Source: Anthoceros angustus (taxonomy: Eukaryota; Streptophyta; Anthocerotopsida; Anthocerotales; Anthocerotaceae). From it: 64,000 bases of DNA. Each line of letters starts with the position of its first letter. Within the stretch, counting starts at the first letter, position 1. The position numbers and the translations under genes are program-made. Below, one piece after another: positions 33,999-42,937 of the stretch. The stretch lies in NCBI GenBank assembly GCA_010909165.1, contig VJWM01000151.1, positions 186,001-250,000 of the forward strand, read 5' to 3'. The notes under the pieces were generated by a model. It was not told where the DNA came from. It made no database searches and saw nothing but the letters and a program-made list of their open reading frames with translations.

Positions 33999-34745
33999 TA
34001 GGCTTCATGTCCTCATGGGGTTGACAATTTCATCTTGAAACACAATTCTCCATCCATTGTAAATTATATTGTTGCGAGAAGGTAATGTACACAACTCCTA
34101 TCATCTTTTCCGTCTTTTCGATTTCTTAACTGTACAAAAAATGTAAATATATAAAAGCCAATTCCAAACACTTCCATTGACTAGGTGGAACAAACGTGCA
34201 AATAGGCTTTGTATTGCAAAGTCCTCGTGATTAAACTTTCCCACTTGAGCGCTTGTTGGTTAAGCTTTTAGATGCCGATAGAAAACTTCTTACCCCTTCT
34301 TTTACCATCCATACCATAAACGCGGCTTCCACCACTCGAGAAGCTGGTGCTAGTTGTTGATGAGGAGGAAAGTGATCATTTTTTATTATTTATAGCGCAT
34401 GAGCTGAACGATGATTCACGTGACATGTTTCATTTATATGTATATTCTTTAGCCATAGGTCAATGGACGGTTCAAGAATTCAACCAAAAAAGAAACATAG
34501 GTGACATGTTTCATTTATATGTCGATGTAAGTGTCTAAAGATTCGGAGTTAATATTACTTTGATTGCACATGTTGTAGACGACAATTATGATGTATTATT
34601 TGAGCTGGTGTCATTTGATAATGAGATAATTACAAGTCAGCAAACGTTTATGAGTGGAAACCCTCTTGAGCCTTTAAATTTACATCCATATGGTGAAGTA
34701 CGGGAAATTGGATTTGTTGCCCACAATGGACACTTTAGTGTAGTT
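33999..34745. pseudogene. F-box-like gene copy split by a local inversion
   Basis: 33999-34320 carries the C-terminal part of the F-box-like gene on the minus strand, as at 6572-6882. At 34321 the orientation flips: 34322-34745 reads on the plus strand as LVVDEEESDHFLLFIAHEL, QWTVQEFNQKRN and MIAHVVDDNYDVLFELVSFD, the same gene's middle part (6883-7290 in reverse). This copy lacks the frameshift seen in DHF..F of the first copy. It ends at GHFSVV, then unrelated sequence and a gypsy fragment. Cannot be functional. Confidence 0.6.
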
Positions 34746-34799
34746 TCTTGTGGGGCAACATTTTGTGGGACATCGTCTTGTGCAATAACATTTGATCTA

Positions 34800-35770
34800 T
34801 CCATCCAATGTTTGCAGCCGCCTACAAACTTGAAGGAGTTCACGAGTTCACAGGCATGGTGGGTTACTACGGCGCTTCATCCGATTTCCGCGCGCCGCCA
34901 AGCTAGAGTTACTCGGGAAGGAGGAGGGTCTGGACATCCAAAGGGAGGCGTTCGAGACCTACAAACCACCAGTCGGTGCCCGATGTTGAAAGGTCGGGGC
35001 GGGAAAGCGATTCCATGTGTATGTGGATGTGTCGGCCTTTGCCGTTGGAGTGGTGCTCAGCCAAAAGGACGATAAGCGGAGGGACCATCCAATCTACTAC
35101 GCAGGAAGGCGCTCACGCATGCGAGCAGTACACTATTACGGGCGCGAGGCGTTGGGGATGGTATCTGTGATTAAGAAATTCGGGCATTACCTTACACCCC
35201 AATGAGTTTGTGTTTATATGTCGATCACCGGCGCTCAAGCATTTGGTGAACAAAGCGAGATCTGTCAAGGCGAGGTGGATTACATTGCTGAGTTTACCTT
35301 TGAGGTAGTGACCGAGGCGGCCGCTGTGGCTTCTTGTCGAGTTAAAAGCAGAACTGTCGCACGCAAGACGGAGGCGCCTTCCGGACGAGGCGGTGGCGTG
35401 ATAGAGGAAGAAGCGGAGGAGTGCGGCAGGACAAACCCTAAGCTTGGAAATGGCGAAACCACAGCGAAGCGGAGAAGGGAGGCGGGCCTTGAAGGCGGCC
35501 ACTTGTGTGGAATTGGGCGGTACCTATGGGAAATGGAACTACAGAGTTGAAGGTGACAGGCCTATGCCTCGCCCGTCCTTTTAGGTTGTATAGCCTTTGC
35601 ATCTTTAAAATGGGGCAGGAGCAGGCGTGGGCAGGCCACCTTCAAGGCGGAGACGGAGGTGGTAATAAAAGGGATGCACGAAGGATTGAACGGTGGACAT
35701 TATGCAGCACAGGTCACCACCAAGAAAATCTTGGAGGCTGGGTACTGGTGGCCCACCATGTATAGGGATA
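34800..35770 (+). mobile_element. Solitary gypsy pol fragment (RT thumb, RNase H, integrase zinc finger)
   Basis: Collinear with 23490-24430 of the large element. LQPPTNLKEF (RT thumb) opens it, then FHVYVDVSAFAVGVVLSQKD (RNase H) at 35008, FGHYLTPQ, HLVNKARS-like text, and VTTKKILEA with WWPTMY just before the end (35700-35765). No LTR, TSD or PBS is adjacent, so it is a fragment moved by recombination or template switching rather than a whole insertion. It has its own indels relative to the large element. It interrupts the right side of the inverted F-box piece. Confidence 0.8.
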
Positions 35771-36640
35771 CATGCATTGATTCTAAAGAGTTTATTCTTT
35801 AAAAAAATCATTTACTTATTTCCTGAAAGATTCTGATTTTTTATAGAGTTCCACAACAGGGGCACCGGGCGCACATTGACATAGCAGTGGTTGAGTCATG
35901 GCTTTTTGTACCCTGAAACTCGACGGTGGTCAAAGCGAGACAAGAAGGCTTGTGGAGCTTGGATTCATGGGTAGAAGCTGTGATTAGTTAGCGACTAGAA
36001 AATGGGTGCTATGAAAAAGATTTCCACCTGAGTTGCTTCAGCTAGATCATGATGCTTCTATAGGAATAGATCTATCACCTGCATACTGGCACACTGGAAC
36101 ACAAAGAAGACAAATATCTTCACGCAATCTCATGACGAACAGCGGCGGCTTTACATGAAGCAGCATCACAGCGTAGATAATACCTATCGTGCATACTCAC
36201 CCAGTACTTGTCTTCCCTCTTCCGCCATATGCATGTCTCCACACGATCCTAGGAGGTCTTTTCGCCTAACATTTTTTGTCTAACATTTTCTATGTGAGGG
36301 GGAGTATTCGAACAGAAAGCAGACAGATCCCGATAGGCCATTCATTTGCAACATCGCACCTTAGGGGGGGATGGCATTCCAGCCTGCTGTTGCTCATTGC
36401 TCTGCTCATCATCGGTTGTGCCCATAGTACCGTCTGGCAAATTATCAGGCAGTGCACTTACGCATCAACTGTGGCAACCGCATGAATCTTGGCTTGCAAA
36501 ATCGGATGTTGGCAGGGAATCTAACTGTTAAACCATTCGGCATGCTTCCGGCACATACTTGCTTATGGAGGCATAATTTCATTCGAAGCGGGCAATTGTC
36601 CGGCCCACCAAATCCTCTGAACTGTGAATTTTGACAGGTG
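35771..36640. other. No gene seen
   Basis: Mixed-composition DNA. A purine run near 36292 (tgtgagggggagt) resembles the tract that precedes some Ty1/copia 3' LTRs, but no copia coding sequence or LTR pair was found. Short ORFs at 36276-36634 have no recognisable features. Confidence 0.4.
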
Positions 36641-36643
36641 CCT

Positions 36644-36696
36644 CGTTCATAGACGAGTCACCCTACAGCAGCCGTAGGGTGACTGGTTTATGAACG
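36644..36696. ncRNA. 23-bp near-perfect hairpin
   Basis: Arm 36644-36666 (CGTTCATAGACGAGTCACCC plus TAC) pairs with arm 36674-36696 (GTAGGGTGACTGGTTTATGA plus ACG) around a 7-base loop AGCAGCC, with only two mismatches in 23. It could be a small MITE-like relic, a cruciform, or a precursor of a small RNA. The short loop and lack of a longer foldback make a canonical plant miRNA less likely. No terminator role is implied. Confidence 0.4.
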
Positions 36697-36748
36697 CAGG
36701 CTACGATCACGGCTACGATCGCTGCCGCTGTGTCAAGACTCCAAAGCG

Positions 36749-37066
36749 GTGACATTTGATCTTCTTGAGGTTTGGCATCTGGAGTTCATGAAGCTTCTAG
36801 GGCCAGGTCCTGAGATCTTGTTTGTGGCCGCAGAATTGGCCGAGGAAGGAGAGGTGTACTACTACCCAAACGGCAAGGAGTTCTACTTCACCACCACCGA
36901 AGTTCCTGGCCAGCCAATTGATCCAGGTTTGGAGTCAAGATGCCAACCCCAGCAGCTCCCTTATCTGCCACGGCCAGCTATTGCCGTGAGCCAGCGAGCT
37001 GAAGAGCAGCTCAAAGAGAAGGAATGGACACCAGATCATCGTCCAGATGAGGCTCATAGCCGCTAG
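36749..37066 (+). CDS. Unrecognised 105-residue ORF
   Basis: The frame starts MTFDLLEVWHLEFMKLLGPG and includes AAELAEEGEVYYYPNGKEFY, then a Pro/Gln-rich middle (QPQQLPYLPRPA) and a charged end (EEQLKEKEWTPDHRPDEAHS). Codon composition and lack of low-complexity sequence make it more protein-like than neighbouring ORFs, but there is no duplicate elsewhere in the window for comparison. It may be an exon of a larger gene or part of an element. Function not recognised. Confidence 0.3.
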   Translation: MTFDLLEVWHLEFMKLLGPGPEILFVAAELAEEGEVYYYPNGKEFYFTTTEVPGQPIDPGLESRCQPQQLPYLPRPAIAVSQRAEEQLKEKEWTPDHRPDEAHSR

Positions 37067-37289
37067 AGCTAGACGAAGGAACCAAGGGTAGAACTAGAGG
37101 TTAGACTGAGCAAGATTAAGCTAACCCCAGTCAGTCACTAACCAGTCCAGTAGTTAAGTTCCCTCAGGTAAAGAAATGGTCGGAACCTAACCGTATTGTA
37201 GCAAGTCCTCCTCATGCGATCTCGGCTATGGCCGTATTCTCTATGGAGGATCAATAATTCGCTTTCTATGCACGAATAAAGTAAAATTT

Positions 37290-37435
37290 ATGTCCAAAAC
37301 AAAAGATGAAAAAATAAGTACAAGGAAGATGAAAGGGAAAATGAATTTAAGGAAGATGAAGGGAAAAATGAGCTTAGGGAAGATGAAGGGAAAAATGAGT
37401 TTAAGGAACAGGAAGAAAATAAGTATGAGTAATAT
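37290..37435 (+). pseudogene. Acidic 12-residue repeat fragment
   Basis: The plus-strand frame reads KYKEDERENEFKEDEGK, then NELREDEGKNEFKEQEENKY and a stop: three to four copies of a 12-residue [N-E-F/L-x-E-D-E-G-K] unit. It is close in style to the acidic tails at 37709 and 39758 and may be an upstream piece of the hybrid locus. Minus-strand poly-Phe/Ile frames here are shadows. Confidence 0.4.
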
Positions 37436-37559
37436 CAAGGATGAAACGATTATATGGACACAAATATGAGCAAGATCTATTTCTTAGGAAAGGAAATTGA
37501 ATATTTGGTAAATATTCCTACTGAAGAAGAACTCCAAGAAATACTCTAAGAGTTGGAAT

Positions 37560-38545
37560 GCTTCGATGACAACGCTTTAAAACTCAGATGTGACTTGTAG
37601 AGAGAACCTATACTAAGTGACTTGAAGGACGATATGTGTAAGGAGTTTGATAGGTGCGTTCTACTCTACATATCTGAATAGCGCAAAGTAGAAGGCATTC
37701 ATCTTTATATGCAAGACAAAACTAAAATCGTTCAACTTCTAAGGCCTCTTGGAATAGAGTTTGGCGGCCTTTCTACTAATGAGGAAAAGGATATTCTTCC
37801 TCAAGAAGAAAGTGAATATGAGTCTAGATACATTTTGTCTGAAGAAAAAGACAAATATGTGTACGACAACATTCTTCCAAAAGAAGAAAACAAATATAAA
37901 GAGGACATTATTTCTACTCAAGAAGTAAACCAATATGCCGAGCAAAGTTTTACGCATCTTGAATCTAGATACATTTTCTCTGAAGAAAAAAGAGACTATG
38001 AGTATGAAGACATTCTTACACAAGAAGTAAACCAATATGAGGAGGACATTTTTACTCAAGAAAAAAAACCAATATCGAGAGAAAAAATTCACTCAAGATG
38101 TAAACCAATATGGCGAGGAAATTTTTACACATCTTGAATCTAGATACATTTTTTTTTGAAGAAAAAGGAAAATATGAGAATGAAGACATTCTTACCAAAG
38201 AAGTAAACCAATATGAGGAGGATATTTTTACTCAGGGAAAAAAATAAATATCACCTTTTCACTCAAGACAATCTTACTGAACAAGATAACCAGTATGAGA
38301 AACACCGTGGCTTATTTGAAGACGAAAACGGATATAACGAAGGCATTTTAATAGAGTACGAAAATGAATACGAGAAAGATATTGTCATTGAAGAGGAGAA
38401 CAAATATAATATAGATGTTCGTCTTAACATGGAAAATTTAACTCCGGTTGTCGAACTTCCAACACATCTTGGAAGTGAGTATGACTATCTTTTCACTCAA
38501 GATATTCTTAGTCAACAAAAAGACGAATATGAGGAACTATGATAT
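37560..38545 (+). pseudogene. Hybrid locus: coiled-coil-family segment followed by acidic Tyr/Glu repeats
   Basis: 37590-37700 reads, around stops, REPILSDLKDDMCKEFDRCV then ISE.RKVEG, matching the coiled-coil gene at 50330-50450 (LMLTDFKDEMLGEFDRCVMP, SEKCKVE). It runs straight into TKIVQLLRPLGIEF and a 142-codon acidic frame (37709-38137; EEKDILPQEESEYESRYILS, STQEVNQYAEQSFTHLESRY). After breaks near 38085 and 38230 it continues to 38542 (LIEYENEYEKDIVIEEENKY, LTPVVELPTHLGSEYDYLFT, KDEYEEL). Degenerate, but it links the two families seen elsewhere in the window. Confidence 0.5.
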
Positions 38546-38559
38546 GTTATTTGCACCAT

Positions 38560-39200
38560 GCCATATAAATTTTCTTGCAGTACATAATTAGCCGTAAACT
38601 TGTCCATGAGACATGAATCTATGTTACTTGCAAATATAACTATGTACTATGTATATCAAATTTTGTTTTTATTTATTTTATTCTATAAAATTTTACATAT
38701 TTTTATTAAGCAAGTAGATTTTTAAAATAGAGAACGCACATACTTCTTACAACAATAGCATAAAAGTTTACTGCACACATCTTTGCTATGGAATACCGAT
38801 GTGTGCAGCGACAAGTTTGAGCTGTTTAATTGTTTTTTTCTTTTTCGCCAACATGGAGATCTAGATCTAGCCCCTGAAACTCCATCTCTGGGACTCAGGT
38901 GGAGCTCTAACTCTGTACTTGTATATACAAAATGAGGCTGTGAGTTTTAACGATGGTGCTACCTTGGTGTGCCTCATGCTAGTGCGTGCTGGTCGGTCTT
39001 CATCAAGGAAAGGAGATTCATGCTCAGATGAACCGAAAGATGGTTGCAAGGTTTACTAACTTCCTGGCTGGGCTTTGGTGTATATGTATGTCAAATGTGG
39101 GAGTACTAGTAGTGTGTGGGGCAAGCATGCCACACTGTGCTTTTAGTTGAGGGGATCATGCTCTAGGGGGTGGAGTGATCAAGGTCCGTGAACCAAATGG
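38560..39200. other. No gene seen
   Basis: AT-rich 3' flank of the acidic locus, with atgtatatcaaattttg-type sequence shared with the flanks of the Alba modules (5265 and 15625). No convincing coding frame. Confidence 0.45.
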
Positions 39201-39214
39201 ATTTGTCATTCCTC

Positions 39215-39295
39215 ACAACTATGTCGTCCGGGCTATCACAACTATGTCGTCTGGGCTATCATAACTATGTCGTCCGGGCTATCACAACTATATAC
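39215..39295. repeat. 23-24-bp tandem repeat (CACAACTATGTCGTCCGGGCTAT), 3-4 copies
   Basis: Copies start near 39216, 39236, 39260 and 39283. They differ at single positions such as cgtccggg/cgtctggg. The encoded peptide repeats are not conserved. Simple minisatellite. Confidence 0.85.
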
Positions 39296-39377
39296 TTGTT
39301 TGCCACCAACTCCGCTTTGAGCATCTTAAAGTTACAAGATCCGTTCAATGTAGGCTGTATATGCTCTCTAAATAGGA

Positions 39378-39510
39378 TAGCTAACTATATTGGGAAATAG
39401 CTAGCTATATTAGAAAATAGCTAGCTATATTAGAAAATAGCTAACTATATTAAGAAAATAACTAACTATATTAAGAAATAGCTAGTTATAATACGAAATA
39501 GCTACTATTA
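39378..39510. repeat. 21-23-bp tandem repeat (AGCTAGCTATATTAGAAAAT), about 6 copies
   Basis: Starts at about 39380, 39401, 39423, 39446, 39468 and 39488, alternating agctaact/agctagct. AT-rich minisatellite just upstream of the best-preserved Alba-acidic gene. Confidence 0.85.
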
Positions 39511-39757
39511 TAATACCTTCTAAGTGAGGCAGTGCACTTGCCTGGGCCTATATAATCAACTACTTTGTATTTTTTTATACTTACTTCTCAGTGCTTTTCA
39601 CTTTCTTTCTTATGCTATAGCATGTTTAAAAGCTGACTGAAAATTTATTTTTCTTACTTATGCTATAGAACTTTTAAAAGCTTGTTTAAAAAGTTTGAAA
39701 AAGTGCTTCTTTGTCCTCTTTGGTAAACTATAGAATCAAGTTATATCTTTTACAGTT

Positions 39758-41170
39758 ATGATGACCTTAGATAATTCCAATGACTTGGAGATACAAGTCA
39801 CAAGAACGTGTTCTGCAACTAATTTAGAAGAGAAGGCCAAAATTGCTCAACATCATCTCACAAAATCTCTTCTATCCACTATTCAGATATATGCCTTAGG
39901 TCATGCTGTAAAAGATGCACAGACTCTGGTCAAGAGGATCATTGAAACAAATTTTTTGCAATTGCAAGTAGATTTTAAATTGATTCCTTTCACGACGAGA
40001 AATCGTCCTACAATTAAAAAAGTAACCTGCACTATATATTGGGGAAGTCCTTCAAAATCTCGCTATATTTTCTTACTAGATCCCTTGTGGAGCAACAAAA
40101 TTAGTGCCATACTTCCAAAACATCTTGGAATTGAGTGCGACGACTTCCTTGTTGACGACGAAGACATTCTTAGTACAAAAGACGAATATGAGGGAATGTT
40201 TCCAAGTGAAGAAGAAGAAGAGGAATATGTAAAAAATATTTTTAATGGAAACGAAAATGAGTATGAGGAAGATGAAGAGGAAAACGAGTATAAGCATAAT
40301 AGTTTAACTAAAAAAGAAAATAAATATGATGAAGACATTCATCTTGATGTGGAAGACATGACAAAAATTGTCCAGGGTCCAAGGTATGAAAAAATTGAAA
40401 ATAGCAACTCCTTCACTAATGATGAAGGTATACTTAGTGAGGGTGAAGACGATGATGAGGGAATATTTCTTACTGAAGAGGAAGAAGACTATGCAGAAAA
40501 CATTTTTGCGAAAGAGAGGGATGAGTATAAGGAAGATGATGAAGAAAAAGAATATGAAGAAGACAAAGAAGGAAACAACTATGAGGAAGATGAAGAAGGA
40601 ATCCACTATAACGACAAGCATATTTTTAGTGAAGAACAAGATGAATATGAGCAATACATTTTTACTGAAGACGAATATGAGGAGGACATTTCTACTCAAG
40701 AGGTAAACCAATGTCACGGAGGACATTTCTACATCGGTCTAGTTACATTTTAATGAAGAAGGAATCCACTATAACGACAAGCATATTTTTAGTGAAGAAC
40801 AAGATGAATATGAGCAATACATTTTTACTGAAGACGAATATGAGGAGGACATTTCTACTCAAGAGGTAAACCAATATGCGGAGGACATTTCTACGCATCA
40901 GTCTAGTTACATTTTTAATGAAGAAAAAAATGAATATGAGAACGAAGAAATTCTCATAGAAGAAGTAAACCAATATGAGGAGAACCAAGATATTTTTATA
41001 GAGCAAGAAAATGAATATGAGAAAGATATTTTTATTGAAGAGGAAAAGAAATATGAGGAAGACGTCCTTAAGACATTCACTCAAGACATTCTTACTCCAC
41101 AAGAAGATGAATATGAGGAACTATGGAATGCCATTTGCAACATGCCATATATTTTTTCACGTGAGACGTA
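39758..41170 (+). CDS. Alba-like domain protein with long acidic Tyr/Glu repeat tail
   Basis: A 331-codon frame (39758-40753) followed, after a one-base loss in a T-run near 40749, by a collinear frame to the TAA near 41170; about 470 residues in all. Residues 9-95 resemble the plant Alba family (At2g34160-like): LEIQVT strand, EEKAKIAQHHLTK helix, IQIYALGHAVKDAQTLVKRI (ALG.A core), and FTTRNRPTIKKVTCTIYWG strand pair. A linker LLDPLWSNKISAILPKHLG precedes an acidic tail of about 12-13-residue repeats (IFSEEQDEYEQY, IFIEQENEYEKD). Alba proteins bind RNA or DNA; the tail is probably disordered. A 164-bp internal duplication (40591/40755) falls at the frame break. No intron is evident. Product family not otherwise recognised. 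Confidence 0.6.
40591..40915 (+). repeat. 164-bp tandem duplication inside the acidic tail
   Basis: gaaggaatccactataacga at about 40594 recurs at about 40758, and similarity continues through gaggtaaaccaat and acatttctac. It adds one set of four acidic repeats. The junction (acattttaatgaag) carries the frame-breaking T loss. Confidence 0.9.
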
Positions 41171-41660
41171 AGCAGCCGTATACATCTCCATGCGGTCAAG
41201 CAAGGTCAATTAGGGCTCATCTGTACCTCGTCCGTGGTGATCAAGTCTCTGTGAAATTTAGTGTGACTACATCCTCTTTCAAGACATTCTCACTCCATAA
41301 AAAGATGAATATGAGGAACTATGAAATGCCGTTTGCAGCATGCCATATATATTTTTACGTGAGACGTAAGTGGTCGTATACTTCTCCATGCGGCGAGGTA
41401 AGGTCAATTAGGGATGACTTGTACCTCGTGCGTGGTGACTAAGTCTTCGTGAAATTGAGTGTAACTACCTTTTCACTCAAGACATTCTTACTCAACAAGA
41501 AGACAAATATGAGGAACTATGGAATGCCATTTGCAGCATGCCATATAGTTTTTCACGTAATACGTAAGTGGCCATATACTTCTCCCTGCGGTCTGGTAGG
41601 GTCCATTAGGGCTGACCTGTACCCTGTCCGTGGTGACCAAGTCTCTTAGGTAAACGTGGT
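41075..41660 (+). repeat. About 200-bp tandem repeat at the acidic-gene 3' end (3 copies)
   Basis: Units at about 41075, 41276 and 41470 each carry an acidic-repeat segment (FTQDILT..EDEYEELWNA), a pyrimidine-flanked acgtaag string, and ggtcaattagg. Matches the array at 14430-15000. The first unit contains the probable stop of the protein, so the later units are 3' non-coding or alternative tails. Confidence 0.8.
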
Positions 41661-41980
41661 GCTCACTCACCCTACAGGAGACGCCTATACTGGCTAATCA
41701 TCACTAACAGCCCATGTTGGGAGGCTGTTGGAGCGGCGGCGCTCAAGGTCAGAAAGGAGATGCAAGTGCACCAACTCTTCATTCCGCTCGCTTTGCAAAC
41801 GTATGGCGCATTGGCTGAGCACTTTGATAAATGTATCAAGTGCTGCGCTCAAGCCTTTCACGGTCACGGACATGGTGCGGGGCTTCCTAGCTCTCAGACT
41901 TCACGGCTTTCTTTTTACAACATGTGTCCATTGCTCTCCAACGGGCGCTCGCACGAGCCATCCTTAGGACGACAATGACA
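41150..41980 (+). pseudogene. Retroelement-like C-terminal ORF remnant, best copy
   Basis: Pieces in order: SPCGLVGSIRADLYPVRGDQ, VVLTHPTGD, then the frame 41760-41978 with CTNSSF/HQLFIPLALQTYGALAEHFD. In a third frame, FTAFFLQHVSIALQRALARA is followed by ILRTTMTR. This order fits the tail end of a non-LTR-type ORF (THPT, IPLALxTYG, ISxALQRAxARAI), recalled from pattern only. Three frames are needed, so it is broken. It sits directly after the acidic protein in all three modules. Confidence 0.33.
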
Positions 41981-42348
41981 AGAGGTGATCATGGGTGACA
42001 CCTCGGGTGGTCCAAGTGACTTTGTGGTACACCAGTTTCATATGTGAATCGAGCCGCCAAAGCGTGCTCACATCCTTTAAAACCTACTTAGTCGTGATAT
42101 TGTAGGAACCATAGGTGATTTTAGATTCAGAGCTTTGTTGCTTCCGCTTACACTGACCCTTGAGGTCCCTCATGTCAACCTTTCAAAGGTAGATGGGCTT
42201 ACCCCATCTCTTCTCCTTTAATAAAAACCCTTTTATTTTCTTCTCCATGCGGCATGTATTTTGTGTTACTTGTAAATATTATATTTTTTGTATTTAACTA
42301 TTTAAGTAAAAATAAAATAAAATATAAAGTATTGATACTTACCTATAG

Positions 42349-42567
42349 GTGTGGGCCTTGTGCAAGCGTGTAATGTCGTTAGGTACCAATGGAAAGAAGC
42401 TTCATGATGCCCATGTCTATGGCCAGGAAGGATGTGGTGGACATGTTGTGATTGCAGGATATGGTCAGCAAGGAAAGGGTAAAGGAGCCCTAGATCATTA
42501 TGCGGCTAGACAGCAGCAATGCATCACTCCAGGAGGACGTACATTCGTCAGCAATGCATCACTCTAG
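42349..42567 (+). CDS. Short Gly/His-containing ORF of the Alba module
   Basis: A 72-codon frame including HDAHVYGQEGCGGHVVIAGY and GALDHYAARQQQCITPGGRT. Degraded copies lie at 5410-5560 and 15775-15920, with frames broken by indels. The 35-bp end segment (gcatcactccaggaggacg) is repeated at 42552. Function not recognised; it could be the last exon or remnant of a larger protein. Confidence 0.25.
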   Translation: MWALCKRVMSLGTNGKKLHDAHVYGQEGCGGHVVIAGYGQQGKGKGALDHYAARQQQCITPGGRTFVSNASL

Positions 42568-42640
42568 GAGGACGTACATTCGTCGACAGGAGGCTTTCTA
42601 GCGTTTGCCATTCAACTCTATGTACAAATTCTCGCAAATC

Positions 42641-42937
42641 CACGTTACATTTCAATCTTTCCCATTTTTCTACCTTTCAATTCCCTCTTTCTTCTCCCCG
42701 TCTACATAGCCCAGCTCTCCATCACTTCCGCCACAAAAACGTACTACCCATCACCAGAATTTTAACATACAAATTTCTTCCAACAATTTTTCCTTTCGCA
42801 AACTAAGGGCTGTACAGAAGTTTGAAGTTCTACCGATACTAACACAACTAATAGGAATTTTCTAGGTGTTTACATGGCCAGCAAGTTTTTGGTAACCCAG
42901 CTATTGCTCCGTGACCGCCTTGAGTGTTGAAGGCTTA
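42641..42937. other. Pyrimidine-rich spacer, no gene seen
   Basis: C/T-rich DNA (cccattttttctac-like runs) between the Alba module and the amylase stop codon. The inverted duplication's homology stops essentially at that stop codon, so this flank has no counterpart after 58614. Confidence 0.5.

Larger units (their letters stand above)
7550..34320. repeat. Segmental duplication, copy 2, interrupted by the 17 kb LTR element
   Basis: Matches 1035-6882 in order: 7550-10065 corresponds to 1035-3538, two further unit copies follow, 13365-16023 corresponds to 3539-5658, and 33046-34320 corresponds to 5659-6882. The break at 16023/33046 is the nested LTR retrotransposon. The left boundary is near 7547 (gtttaggtactcgg before the shared sequence). 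The right boundary at 34320 coincides with the edge of a local inversion. Insertion therefore followed duplication. Confidence 0.88.
39668..42640 (+). repeat. Alba module, copy 3 (best preserved, about 3 kb)
   Basis: Homology to 3229-5615 and 13060-15975 begins at aacttttaaaagcttg (39668) and fades near 42640. This copy lacks the integrase-bearing unit on its left, showing that the module (Alba, acidic tail, retroelement-like piece, 3' flank) exists independently of that unit. No terminal inverted or direct repeats were found at its ends. Confidence 0.75.

Noticed and set aside
36280-36330. Possible Ty1/copia polypurine tract and LTR start (tgtgagggggagt)
   Set aside because: No copia integrase/RT/RNase H upstream and no second LTR copy in the window.
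39668-42640. Alba module as a DNA transposon
   Set aside because: No terminal inverted repeats or target duplication found at the module edges; left as a repeat of unknown mechanism.
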